Shown: positions 34,001 to 42,135 of the stretch, piece by piece
Layout of the letters: every line of letters starts with the position of its first letter
Position numbering within the stretch: the stretch's first letter is position 1
Source of the DNA: UBA2029 sp037447125
Lineage (GTDB): Bacteria > Chloroflexota > Anaerolineae > Aggregatilineales > Aggregatilineaceae
NCBI GenBank assembly: GCA_037447125.1
Contig: JBBIHG010000017.1
Span: 1 to 49,178, forward strand
Length of the DNA stretch: 49,178 nucleotides
Direction of reading: 5' to 3'
The notes under the pieces: model-generated
Told to the model about the DNA's origin: nothing
Seen by the model: the letters and a program-made list of their open reading frames with translations, nothing else
Databases searched by the model: none
Made by a program: the position numbers and the translations under genes

Positions 34001-34210
34001 AAGGATGCCGATTTCGCCATCAGCGACCGCATCACCGTCACCTACCAGGCCGGCGAACGGCTGCGTGCTGCGCTGCGGGCGTTCGCGGAGGTCATCCGGC
34101 GCGAGACGCTGGCCGATGCCCTGGTCGAGTCCGGGCCGGAGGCCGGCGCGCACAGCGCCGCCTTCAGCTTCGACGACGAGACGGCAACCATTGGCGTGCG
34201 GCGCAACTGA
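31034..34210 (+). CDS. ileS: Isoleucyl-tRNA synthetase, type 2 (GXHH signature)
   Basis: 1058 residues, charging tRNA-Ile. The class I signatures are visible: GPPTANGRPGTHHVLAR near residues 46-62, where HIGH appears as GTHH, and GRKMSKSLGNI (KMSKS) near 600. The editing domain follows TTTPWTLPGNAALAVN. Zinc-type pairs CARCGTPL and CWRCGTPLLYY are present, and the C-terminus has the long eukaryote-like extension of type-2 enzymes. Type-2 IleRS resist mupirocin, and the GXHH swap has been linked to very high resistance. AGGAGGAGTC before the ATG is a strong ribosome site. It is the fifth gene after the isoleucine T-box with no clear promoter of its own. Confidence 0.96.
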   Translation: MFRPVTPKIDIEALEQEQLAFWRERDIFRRSMKEREGGRVYVFYEGPPTANGRPGTHHVLARAFKDMFPRYHTMNGAYVLRKGGWDTHGLPVEIEVEKELGLKHKHEIEVYGIAEFNRKCRESVFRYIKDWERLTERIAFWVDLENAYITYENDYIQSVWWILRQLWDKGMLYQGYKVVPYCARCGTPLSSHEVSLGYEEVADPSVFVRFAVRGEPGTHFLVWTTTPWTLPGNAALAVNRRETYVMVEGPAANGQGTERLILAQALLDKALNDPHAYTVVREMKGEELLGMRYEPLYAFLPFEQDYAYVLHGDFVSMEDGSGIVHIAPAFGADDMDVGREYGLPVIQTVKPDGAFIDAVTPWAGMWVKDADPLIKKELKARGLLYKAENYVHNYPFCWRCGTPLLYYARETWYIESTRYRDQMIALNQTINWVPTHIKDGRFGNWLEELRDWALGRERYWGTPLPVWVCENTECDHKHCVGGVAELQELSGQDLSQLDLHRPYVDGITFSCAQCGGTMRRVPELIDVWFDSGAMAAAQWGYPYKNQEMFARQFPADYICEAVDQTRGWFFSQHAIAVMTFDSVNFKNCICLGHILDDQGRKMSKSLGNIVEPWSVLEKYGADAFRWYMYTAGPPGEPRRFSVELVGEVVRNFTLTLWNVYSFFVTYANLDGFDPHSTPVPASERDPLDRWILSELHALVREVTQGYETYDAPRATRPIEAFVDGLSNWYLRRSRRRFWKSESDADKLAAYQTLYECLVTLAKLLAPTMPFLSEALYRNLVTTADPDAPESVHLAFWPVCDEMLIDEKRMSNMRLAQKLVSLGHAARNSAAIKVRQPLAEAVFVVRYSTEREVVRDLAATIAEELNVKAVQVAESAEAIVFYSLNPLPQVLARVLKGNFPKVQRALREGAPADVQRWAKALLAGKTINVEVDGHTYAITPEQCEVVQSAAAGYAVAEEYGYVAALATTLTEELIQEGLAREFVRRVQSLRKDADFAISDRITVTYQAGERLRAALRAFAEVIRRETLADALVESGPEAGAHSAAFSFDDETATIGVRRN

Positions 34211-34246
34211 GCGGGTCCGCAGAGTGTCTCTCGCCCGGATCGAGCC

Positions 34247-34274
34247 TTGCGTCCGCCGCCGGGCGTGTTATGAT
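34247..34274 (+). promoter_or_regulatory. Promoter of the aldolase gene
   Basis: TTGCGT (34247-34252) and TATGAT (34269-34274) are separated by 16 bases, about 130 bases before the aldolase start. Confidence 0.5.
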
Positions 34275-34409
34275 TCTGCCGGTTATCCGCTGAGTGTCAG
34301 TTGACCTCCCAAACCGTGATGAATGGCCGTACCGTCTGCGGCCAAGGTCGGCGATCATTGAGGGCTGATGCCAAAATCACACTCGGTCAGTGCAGAAAGA
34401 GAGCCAGAC

Positions 34410-35474
<1,065 letters not shown>

Positions 35475-35501
35475 GCGAGCAAAGATCAGTATCGCTACGT
35501 C

Positions 35502-35535
35502 ACAGGGGCAGCCAGCGCGCTGCTCCTGTTTATTT
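35502..35535 (+). terminator. Terminator of the aldolase gene
   Basis: ACAGGGGCAGC (35502-35512) pairs with GCTGCTCCTGT (35519-35529), 11 pairs with one G-T, loop of 6, followed by TTATTT. Confidence 0.85.
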
Positions 35536-35552
35536 GCGTGGGAGAGAACCCC

Positions 35553-35650
35553 ATGAGCACCTTCTCGGCTGACCTCAACGGGCGGGTAGCCATCGTCACG
35601 GGTGCGGCCCGCGACGTTCCGCGGGCTGCCGCGGCCCTGGCCCGCACTGG
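35553..35650 (+). pseudogene. N-terminal remnant of a short-chain dehydrogenase
   Basis: ATG with GGGAGAG upstream opens a frame reading MSTFSADLNGRVAIVTGAAR then DVPRAAAALARTGTG. This is the first beta-alpha-beta of an SDR/FabG-like protein (TGAARGIG-type cofactor motif altered to TGAARDVP). After about 35 codons the similarity ends, and the frame runs on without meaning to 35759. The rest of the gene is gone. The promoter candidate of the next gene falls in the decayed part. Confidence 0.65.
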
Positions 35651-35698
35651 CACCGGCTTCTCCACCGATTCCGAAGCTCTACCCTGCCCTGCGGCATG

Positions 35699-35728
35699 TT
35701 GTACACTGGTCGCGCGGCTTGTTAGAAT
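35699..35728 (+). promoter_or_regulatory. Promoter of the enoyl-CoA hydratase gene
   Basis: TTGTAC (35699-35704) and TAGAAT (35723-35728) are separated by 18 bases, about 90 bases before the start. Confidence 0.5.
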
Positions 35729-35816
35729 ACCGCCGGGTTGGGCGCCGCCAGCAGCCTGACGCTGCCGGGAAGCGCTGGCCTGTCTGCCTCTTTATGTGTT
35801 GAGGAGCAAGCCCCTT

Positions 35817-36593
35817 ATGGAGTACCAGCACATTCTAGTGGAGACGCCGGCCGACGGCGTGGGCCTCGTCCGGCTGAACGAGCCGCGCGCCTTCAACGCG
35901 CTGACCGGCCCGCTGATGGATGAATTGATGGGCGCGCTCGCTGCCTTCGACCGCGATGAGTCCGTGCGCTGCCTGGTGATCACCGGCACGGCGAAGGTCT
36001 TCGCCGCTGGCGCCGACATCAAAGAGATGGCCCAGGCCACGCCGGTCGAGTTGATGGAGAAAGCGTTCATCGCCCGCTGGGAGCGGCTGCGCGGCCTGCG
36101 CAAGCCGGTCATCGCCGCCGTGAGCGGCTATGCGCTCGGCGGGGGCTGCGAGCTGGCCCTGGCCTGCGACATGATCGTGGCCTCAGAGACCGCCGTCTTC
36201 GGCCAGCCGGAGATCAACCTGGGCGTGATCCCTGGGGCAGGGGGTACACAGCGCCTGACGCGCACGGCCGGCAAGGCGCTGGCCATGGAAATGTGCCTGA
36301 ACGACCGCCGCCTGACCGCCGCCGAAGCCGAACGCTTCGGCCTGGTCAACCGTGTCGCGCCGGTGGACACGTACCTGGACGAGGCCATCGCCCTGGCCGC
36401 GCAGGTCGCGGCGCGCGCGCCGGTGGCGATACGCATGGCCAAAGACGCGGTGAACATGGCCCTGGAGACGCCGCTGACCGCCGGGCTGGCCTACGAGCGC
36501 AGCCTGTTCTACGGGCTGTTCGCCACCCACGACCAGAAGGAAGGCATGGCCGCCTTTCTGGAGAAGCGCGCGCCTGCCTGGTCGGGTGAGTGA
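35817..36593 (+). CDS. Enoyl-CoA hydratase (crotonase family)
   Basis: 258 residues. It hydrates 2-enoyl-CoA in fatty-acid or related acyl-CoA breakdown. The oxyanion-hole segments AAGADIKEM and GYALGGGCELALACD are present. So are both catalytic glutamates, in GGGCELA and FGQPEINLGVIPGAGG, so a true hydratase is more likely than another crotonase-fold reaction. The ATG at 35817 has GAGGAG 10 bases upstream. No other beta-oxidation gene is close, so the pathway is uncertain. Confidence 0.92.
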   Translation: MEYQHILVETPADGVGLVRLNEPRAFNALTGPLMDELMGALAAFDRDESVRCLVITGTAKVFAAGADIKEMAQATPVELMEKAFIARWERLRGLRKPVIAAVSGYALGGGCELALACDMIVASETAVFGQPEINLGVIPGAGGTQRLTRTAGKALAMEMCLNDRRLTAAEAERFGLVNRVAPVDTYLDEAIALAAQVAARAPVAIRMAKDAVNMALETPLTAGLAYERSLFYGLFATHDQKEGMAAFLEKRAPAWSGE

Positions 36594-36632
36594 GGGCTAG
36601 CAGCCGCAAGCTTCGGCGAGACCGGCCCGGGC

Positions 36633-37334
36633 ATGAGTGTGATGGAGACGACCAGGTACGGCGGCGACGGCAGCTTCCGCGAATCCGGGGATGAGCCGGA
36701 GACGGTCACCTTCCTGGCGACCGCGCACCTGTGCGGTGAATTGGCGCTGCTCCCGCGCCTGTTCTCGCTCATTCATCAGGAACGCAGCGCGGGCCGGGGG
36801 CCGGTCGTCCTGCTCGACCTGGGAGATACCTGCACCGTTGAGGCGTGGGTCTGCCGGGCGACGCTGGGACGGGCACCCTTTCTGGTGCTGGACAGCATGG
36901 GCTATGACGGCGCCGTGATCGGCGGGCCGGAGCAGGCCCCGATCCCGCCATCGTCGCTGCGCTTGCTGGCCGGGCAATTGCTGATGCCGCTGATCATCTG
37001 GGGCCGGCCCCGGCCGCTGACCAAGGGTGGGGTGGCGTTCACCGTCGCCGCAGGGAACGCGGTCGCCCCGCCGGAGCCGCCGGTGCTGGTCATTGACCGC
37101 TCAGCGAAGATGCTGCCCTCGCCAGGCAGCGGCCCGCCCGTCCTGGGCGATGTGGCTCAGGGATGCCTGCTGCGTGTGGACGTGGCCTGGCCCGCCTGGA
37201 CGGTGCGCGAGGCGCGGCTGCTGCCGGTGGAAGATACGCCGCCCGATCCGACGATTGCCGCGGTTGTGGCACTGGTCGAAGAGGAAGCGCGGCAGTTCGC
37301 CCAGTCAGGAGGGGGAAGCGATGATACAGGCTGA
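36633..37334 (+). CDS. Degenerate 5'-nucleotidase/metallophosphatase-like protein
   Basis: 233 residues with no signal peptide. The order TFLATAHLCGELALLPRLFS, VVLLDLGDTCTVEAWVCR and LDSMGYDGAVIGGPEQ parallels the UshA-type metallophosphatase pattern (aspartate-His start, LDAGD, then GYDAxxxGNHE). But the first metal motif is missing and GNHE is replaced by GGPE, so the metal centre is probably lost. The C-terminal part (GCLLRVDVAWPAWTVREARL) is a beta domain. The last 14 bases overlap the NIF3 gene, so the pair is translationally coupled. The family assignment is by eye and weak; the start is also uncertain (36633 or 36642). Confidence 0.5.
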   Translation: MSVMETTRYGGDGSFRESGDEPETVTFLATAHLCGELALLPRLFSLIHQERSAGRGPVVLLDLGDTCTVEAWVCRATLGRAPFLVLDSMGYDGAVIGGPEQAPIPPSSLRLLAGQLLMPLIIWGRPRPLTKGGVAFTVAAGNAVAPPEPPVLVIDRSAKMLPSPGSGPPVLGDVAQGCLLRVDVAWPAWTVREARLLPVEDTPPDPTIAAVVALVEEEARQFAQSGGGSDDTG

Positions 37335-38223
37335 GCTCGTGACCAAGCTGGACGACTTCTTCAACGTCCGCGCCTACAATGAGAGTGCCCTCTGGGCGGA
37401 AATATTCGCGCCCGCTGAGCAGGCTGTCTACCACCAGGCTGCCCCGCCCGAATTCGTGGAGGGCGGGTGGAATGGCTTGCTGCTGGACTCGACGCCCGAA
37501 GTGGACCGCGTGTACCTGATCGTGTTCCCCGACCAGGCGGTGCTCGACACGATCCTGGCCCTGGAGGTCGAGCGAGAAGCGCCGGGCGCGCTGATCTTCG
37601 CCCACCATCCGGCGGACTTTGAGGAGTGCGGGCGCGGCTTCATCGGCCTGCGCGAAGGGCAGATCGAAGACCTGCGCGAGCACCATATTAGCTACTATTC
37701 CTGCCACGCGCCGCTCGACTGCCACGCTGAGCTCAGCACGGTCATCGCGCTGGCCAGGGCGCTCAAGCTGCGCGACTGGGCACCGTTCTCGGCGCACTTC
37801 ACTGGCTATGAGGGCGTGCACGGGCGCGTGTCCGATGTGGGATTCGGCGAGTTCGCCGAGCGCCTGGCCGAAGTCACCGAGCTACCCTACATCCGCTACA
37901 ACCAGATTCGCTTCAACGGCCAGCCGGTCGAGCATATCGCCATCATCCCTGGGGGCGGCGACAACCCCAGGCATTTGCAGGAAGCGCGCGATCTGGGCTG
38001 CGACACCTACGTGACCGGGCATTGGTGGCTGCAAGGGAATTACGAGTATGCGGCCCGCCAGCGCGAGACTATGCGCGCTCTGGTGCCCACGCTGCCGATG
38101 AACCTGATCGGCACCTCGCACTACGCCAGCGAGATGGTCGTCCTGCGCGACCAGATGCCCGCCTGGTTCCGTAACGCCGGCATTGAGGCCCGCTTCGTCA
38201 GGCAGCCCGATCCCTGGCGCTGA
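37321..38223 (+). CDS. NIF3-like dinuclear metal-centre protein
   Basis: 300 residues of the NIF3/YbgI (DUF34) family, hexameric rings with a two-metal site. The metal ligands are visible: FAHHPADF (His-His), SYYSCHAPLDCHAE (His, Asp) and the C-terminal VTGHWWLQGNYEYA. The true biochemical role of the family is not settled; links to GTP cyclohydrolase-type and metal-handling functions have been suggested. GGAGGGGGAAGCG precedes the ATG, which lies inside the end of the degenerate phosphatase-like gene. It converges on the M23 peptidase gene with only 6 bases between the stops. Confidence 0.85.
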   Translation: MIQAELVTKLDDFFNVRAYNESALWAEIFAPAEQAVYHQAAPPEFVEGGWNGLLLDSTPEVDRVYLIVFPDQAVLDTILALEVEREAPGALIFAHHPADFEECGRGFIGLREGQIEDLREHHISYYSCHAPLDCHAELSTVIALARALKLRDWAPFSAHFTGYEGVHGRVSDVGFGEFAERLAEVTELPYIRYNQIRFNGQPVEHIAIIPGGGDNPRHLQEARDLGCDTYVTGHWWLQGNYEYAARQRETMRALVPTLPMNLIGTSHYASEMVVLRDQMPAWFRNAGIEARFVRQPDPWR

Positions 38224-38229
38224 TGCCTG

Positions 38230-39828
38230 TCAGGGCAGGGCTGTGGCGGCGAGCAGCGCGCCATCCAGGCCGACTACCGTCAGGAAGCCGCCTCCAAAGC
38301 GCACATCATCCTCCGGCCCGACCGCCAGCCAGCGTGCCGCTGCCGTCCGCTCGACTCCGCCGTCGTACAGGCCAAGCTGGGCGATCAGCCGTCCATCCCC
38401 GGTGTCGAAGACCAGAAGCTGTGCATCGGCGCTCAGCGCGTACAGCAGCCGTCCGCCTCCGATGCCCAGCAGCGGTGGGCGCAGATGGCTACCGGGCATG
38501 AAGGCGATCCACCGGGCTTCACCACCTGGCCCCCAGGCGTGCAGCGCGCGGCCCTCGCCGCTGTAGGTGTAAAGCGACCCGTCCAGGCCGGTTACCAGCT
38601 CTGCGCCGGCGCTGAACGGTCGCTCGGCGTCGACCACATGGTTCCAGGTGAGGGCCTGCTCCAGCTGTTCGACGGTCGTCCCGCTCAGCACCCAGAATGC
38701 GCCAGCTTCCGCCGCGAATGGCACGGGCAGCGCCTCGAACGCGCGCCGCATGAGCACCGCGCCTGTGCTGTCCACAATGGCAAGCGCATTATCCGGTGTG
38801 GCGATGGCCAGCCGGTCTCCACTCACGGCCCAACGCACGGCCCGTTCGCCGAGCCGCTCCGTTTCCCAGAGGGACACGCCATCCGGCGTGAAGGCGGTCA
38901 ACCGCCCTTCATCCGTCATGAAGATGACCGTCTCACCCAGCAGGATCGGCGACGTCAGGCTCCTGGGCGCGGCCCACAGGGCGCTCAGCCGGCCCCCGGC
39001 CAGCACGACCACCTGGCCAGCCGAAGTTGCTGCCAGCAGACGCCCGTCCGGCAGGGCCAGCAGGCCCGTCAGGCTACCCAGCGTGCCGAACTGCCAGACC
39101 GTTGTGCCGTCCACCGCGACCGCCCGCAGATGCGCGCCACTGGCCAGGACGAGAGTCCCGTCGGCGAGGGGTAGTGGTGGGAGGGTCACCCGTTCGGGCA
39201 GCGAGAGATGCCAGTGATAGGCCGGGTGGGCTGCCAGGTTGGCCACGAAGGTGAAGTCAACCGGGTGCAGCCAGCCGAGTTCCAGGGGGTTCTCCGTCGT
39301 GTAGCCCGGCCCGCCCTCATGCCGGTAACGTGTGCGCACCTCGTAATGCAGATGAGGCCGTCCGCGCGAAGGGAAGCCAATGGCCCCCACAATATCGCCG
39401 CGCTCCACACACTGGCCCATTGGCGGGAACTCATACCCGTTCAACTCCTCCATGTGTCCGTAAAGCGTGTTGACGAGCGTGCCATTGGGCAGCGTGTGTT
39501 GGACGACGACGACACCCTTCTCAGTATCCCAGCCCTCGGGGTCGCTGAAGGTTACGCGGCCGCGCGCCGCTGCCCGTACCGGCTCGCCAAGCTGCTCGAA
39601 GGCGAGGTCAATGCCGGTGTGCAGCCCACCGAACCGGGCGCGATAGATGGCGAAGTCCGTGCGCTCAATATCCACATCGGACACGGGGAAATCGAAGCCA
39701 TCCGCATAGCCGCACGGAGCGATGTCCGCCTGGGCCTGAGCCACAGGCCGAATGGAGCGATCAGGGGGATTTGCGGGCCAGACCAACCCGCCGAGGATGA
39801 GCAGTGCTGCTGCGCTTCGCCACTTCAT
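38230..39828 (-). CDS. Secreted M23 peptidase fused to a beta-propeller
   Basis: 532 residues. An N-terminal signal sequence (MKWRSAAALLILGGLVWPA) is followed at about 50-215 by a LytM/M23 domain. It contains FGGLHTGIDLAFEQLGEPVRA (zinc His and Asp), NTLYGHMEEL and GRPHLHYEVR (catalytic His and zinc His), so an active peptidoglycan-type endopeptidase is plausible. From about 225 to the end, short repeats of 40-45 residues (LPDGRLLAATSAGQVVVLAGG, GETVIFMTDEGRLTAFTPDG, GDRLAIATPDNALAIVDSTG) form a PQQ-like propeller. No clear ribosome site precedes the ATG at 39828; I chose it because the signal peptide starts there. The propeller may bind a wall polymer or partner. Confidence 0.82.
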   Translation of the reverse strand: MKWRSAAALLILGGLVWPANPPDRSIRPVAQAQADIAPCGYADGFDFPVSDVDIERTDFAIYRARFGGLHTGIDLAFEQLGEPVRAAARGRVTFSDPEGWDTEKGVVVVQHTLPNGTLVNTLYGHMEELNGYEFPPMGQCVERGDIVGAIGFPSRGRPHLHYEVRTRYRHEGGPGYTTENPLELGWLHPVDFTFVANLAAHPAYHWHLSLPERVTLPPLPLADGTLVLASGAHLRAVAVDGTTVWQFGTLGSLTGLLALPDGRLLAATSAGQVVVLAGGRLSALWAAPRSLTSPILLGETVIFMTDEGRLTAFTPDGVSLWETERLGERAVRWAVSGDRLAIATPDNALAIVDSTGAVLMRRAFEALPVPFAAEAGAFWVLSGTTVEQLEQALTWNHVVDAERPFSAGAELVTGLDGSLYTYSGEGRALHAWGPGGEARWIAFMPGSHLRPPLLGIGGGRLLYALSADAQLLVFDTGDGRLIAQLGLYDGGVERTAAARWLAVGPEDDVRFGGGFLTVVGLDGALLAATALP

Positions 39829-39957
39829 GATTCGAACGAACGACTGGTCTCCGTGCTGCGCCCAACGGCAAAGCGCCGATTCTACTGGCATAGCGCGCAT
39901 CCGGCCAGAAACAGCGGCGTGTGCACAGGGCGATTGCGTCAAACGCGCGCTGTTCTA

Positions 39958-40012
39958 CCTCACCCCAGACTCGTTACGCTCGGCTGCCCCCGCCGTGGCA
40001 AGGGGGCGGGGC
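39958..40012. repeat. Small palindromic dispersed-repeat candidate, copy B
   Basis: CTCACCCCAGACTCG, TACGCTCGGCTGCCCCC and later AAGGGGGCGGGG match the order of copy A at 1739-1829. It is shorter and lacks the terminal GGGGGTGAGG arm. Confidence 0.55.
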
Positions 40013-40020
40013 GCGCACGA

Positions 40021-40054
40021 AGACTTCCGAAGTTTCTGAGAACTTCGGAAGTCT
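40021..40054. repeat. Perfect 14-bp inverted repeat
   Basis: AGACTTCCGAAGTT (40021-40034) and AACTTCGGAAGTCT (40041-40054) are exact reverse complements with a 6-base loop, TCTGAG. It begins directly after repeat copy B and ends 11 bases before the stop of the ABC permease remnant. It could act as a terminator stem for that gene, although no T-tract follows on either strand. It may be part of a dispersed element. Confidence 0.8.
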
Positions 40055-40065
40055 GGCGCGGACGG

Positions 40066-40371
40066 TCAGCCTTTCAGGCCCGTTGTGGCGATGCCCTCGG
40101 TGAACTGGCGCTGGGCGATCAGGTAGATGATCAGCACAGGGACCAGGGTGATCACCAAGGCGGCCATCAACAGGTTGACCTCCGAGCCGGCCTCGGTTGT
40201 GAAGGCGTACAGCCCGTAGGAGATGGGCCGCCAGTTGTCGCTGAACGTCACCAGCAGCGGCCACTCAAGCGCGTTCCACGTGCCGATGAAAGTGAAGATG
40301 ATCGTGGTCACGATGGCTGCTTTGGAGATGGGCACGACAATGGTCAGGCCAGCGACAGTCGCTTCCTGGCT
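40066..40371 (-). pseudogene. C-terminal remnant of a carbohydrate ABC permease (MalG/UgpE type)
   Basis: The frame encodes VPISKAAIVTTIIFTFIGTW, NALEWPLLVT, NLLMAALVITLVPVLIIYLI and ends RQFTEGIATTGLKG, the hallmark C-terminus of MalG-family sugar permeases. Upstream, a partial EAA loop survives (QEATVAGLTIVV), apparently missing about nine residues, and before that the similarity stops. Roughly the first two thirds of the gene, and the partner permease, ATPase and binding protein, are absent. Transport function is lost. It is a relic beside two repeats, suggesting a deletion or rearrangement here. Confidence 0.8.
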
Positions 40372-40444
40372 GTTCGTCCCCTGTGCATTGTACTGGATGT
40401 GAAACGGGACGCAAGAATCGGTGCCGGGCGGCGCCGGCAGCCCG

Positions 40445-42064
40445 TCAGCCGCAGCACGGCCCTTTGCTCAGGCTGCGCCGCTGGTAAAGGATCATGCCCG
40501 TCCCGTAGTAGTCGGTGGCGAAGAAGCGCACCTGGCTGTAAAGCTGCGCGAATGCCGGGTCGCGGGCCAGACCGTTGCGCACGAAGCTCTCCATGAGCAC
40601 GATATAGTCAGGCAGGTGGTCCATGATAATCGCCGGGGGCACGGCGTAGTTGGCTCCCTCGGCCAGCAGGCTCTCATCCAGCGGGTAATACGCGATCATC
40701 TCCGGTGTGACCAGGCCGACCGTGTCGAGGATATGAGCGCGGCTGAAGTAGCCGACGGCGCCGATGTCTCCGGCGGCAACGACCGTTGTCTCGCTGATGC
40801 TGAAGTCCCTGCGCAGCGTCTCGGCCATGCGGCGGTAGTTCAACTCGATCTTGTGCCAGGCCATGGCCGGGGCTGGCCTGGCACGCCCGTGATCGGGGCG
40901 CAGCACCCAGGCGTTGAGCGACAGCAGCATGAAGAGCGCGCCCAGCACCCCTGTGACCGACAAACCCAGGCGCGGTCTGCGTGTGGCTTCGGCCACAGCG
41001 CCAGCCACTCCCCACACGCCAAGGACGATGGCGACGAAGTAGAGCGGCAGCAGGGGCGCCAGATACCAGCGGAAGATGAGCGGATTCATGGCGCTGAACA
41101 CCGCGACATACAGCCAGGGGTAGAGCAGAAAAGGGAGCAGGCGCGGCTGGCGCTTGACGGCATACAGCGTGCCCGCAGCGGCCAGCGCCGGGTAGAGCAC
41201 GATGCCGATGACGATTCCGGGCACGCCGAGCGTCTCCTGCTCAAAGAAAGGGGTGGCGATGTGTTGCAGCAGGCGGACGAGGGCCTGCAGGTCGTCCACG
41301 ACGTAGGCCACGCGCTTGGCGCTCAGCGAGCGCGACAGCAGGGTCCCGAAGTAGGCCGCGCTGAACAGGTACCACGGTGCTATAGTCGCCAGGAAGATGG
41401 CCCAACTGCGCCACGGTAGCCACTTCCGCCCGCGCCCGGCGCCGGCTCGCCAGGCCGCGATGAGCTGGTGAGCGAAGAGCGGTCCCACCCAGATGAGCGC
41501 GTCCACGCGCGTGAGGACGCCCAGCGCGGCGAAGAAGGCCATCCATCCCGTGCGACTCGCCATGTAGGCATATGCCGCCGCGACCATCCACAGAATCGCG
41601 ACACTGGTCTCCATGCCGCCGACGGCGAAGGTGACACTGGCCGGGCTGACTGCCCACAACACGCCAACGATCGCGCCCGGCACGGCATGGCCTGCCAGCC
41701 GCCGAACCAGCAGGGCCAGCAGGACCGCGCTCGCGGCATCGGCGGCGGCGCTGGCGATCAGCGCGAACCAGGGGTAGTTGGCGCTGCCGGTGAGCCAGCC
41801 CGTGCCGGCCATCAGCAGTGTGAACAGCGGGGTGGTCGTGCCCAGCGTTTGCATCCCCGGGTTGTAGACAAACCCGTGCCCTTCGACGATGTTGCGGCTG
41901 TAGCGGAAGGTGATGAAGGCGTCGTCAATGGTGCGCGGCCCGGGCACGAGCCTCGCGGCAATCGTCAGCAGGGCGATCAGGGCCAGAGCAACGCTGAAGG
42001 CGCGCAGGGAGGGGGCTGTTGCCGGACGGCGCGGCTCAACAGACGGGGCTGAACTGAACTGCAT
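40445..42064 (-). CDS. GT-C fold membrane glycosyltransferase with DDAFITFRY signature
   Basis: 539 residues with about 11 predicted membrane helices. The first exported loop holds IDDAFITFRYSRNIVEGHGF, the Asp-Asp signature of polyprenyl-phosphate-sugar-dependent GT-C enzymes such as mycobacterial arabinosyl- and mannosyltransferases. The C-terminal part (AAGDIGAVGYFSRAHILDTV, LDESLLAEGANYAVPP) is a soluble exported domain. Donor and acceptor are unknown. The start at 42064 has AGGAAGG upstream. It lies 71 bases after deoC on the same strand and could be co-transcribed, though the functions do not suggest a link. Confidence 0.8.
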   Translation of the reverse strand: MQFSSAPSVEPRRPATAPSLRAFSVALALIALLTIAARLVPGPRTIDDAFITFRYSRNIVEGHGFVYNPGMQTLGTTTPLFTLLMAGTGWLTGSANYPWFALIASAAADAASAVLLALLVRRLAGHAVPGAIVGVLWAVSPASVTFAVGGMETSVAILWMVAAAYAYMASRTGWMAFFAALGVLTRVDALIWVGPLFAHQLIAAWRAGAGRGRKWLPWRSWAIFLATIAPWYLFSAAYFGTLLSRSLSAKRVAYVVDDLQALVRLLQHIATPFFEQETLGVPGIVIGIVLYPALAAAGTLYAVKRQPRLLPFLLYPWLYVAVFSAMNPLIFRWYLAPLLPLYFVAIVLGVWGVAGAVAEATRRPRLGLSVTGVLGALFMLLSLNAWVLRPDHGRARPAPAMAWHKIELNYRRMAETLRRDFSISETTVVAAGDIGAVGYFSRAHILDTVGLVTPEMIAYYPLDESLLAEGANYAVPPAIIMDHLPDYIVLMESFVRNGLARDPAFAQLYSQVRFFATDYYGTGMILYQRRSLSKGPCCG

Positions 42065-42135
42065 GGACTGACCTTCCTGGCGCAGGGCCTGGATCAGCGC
42101 GCACAAGTGGACTCCGGGTCTGGACTTGCGCTGAC

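Noticed and set aside
36633..37334. Calling the protein an active 5'-nucleotidase
   Set aside because: The first metal motif is absent and GNHE is replaced by GGPE, so the catalytic centre is not supported.
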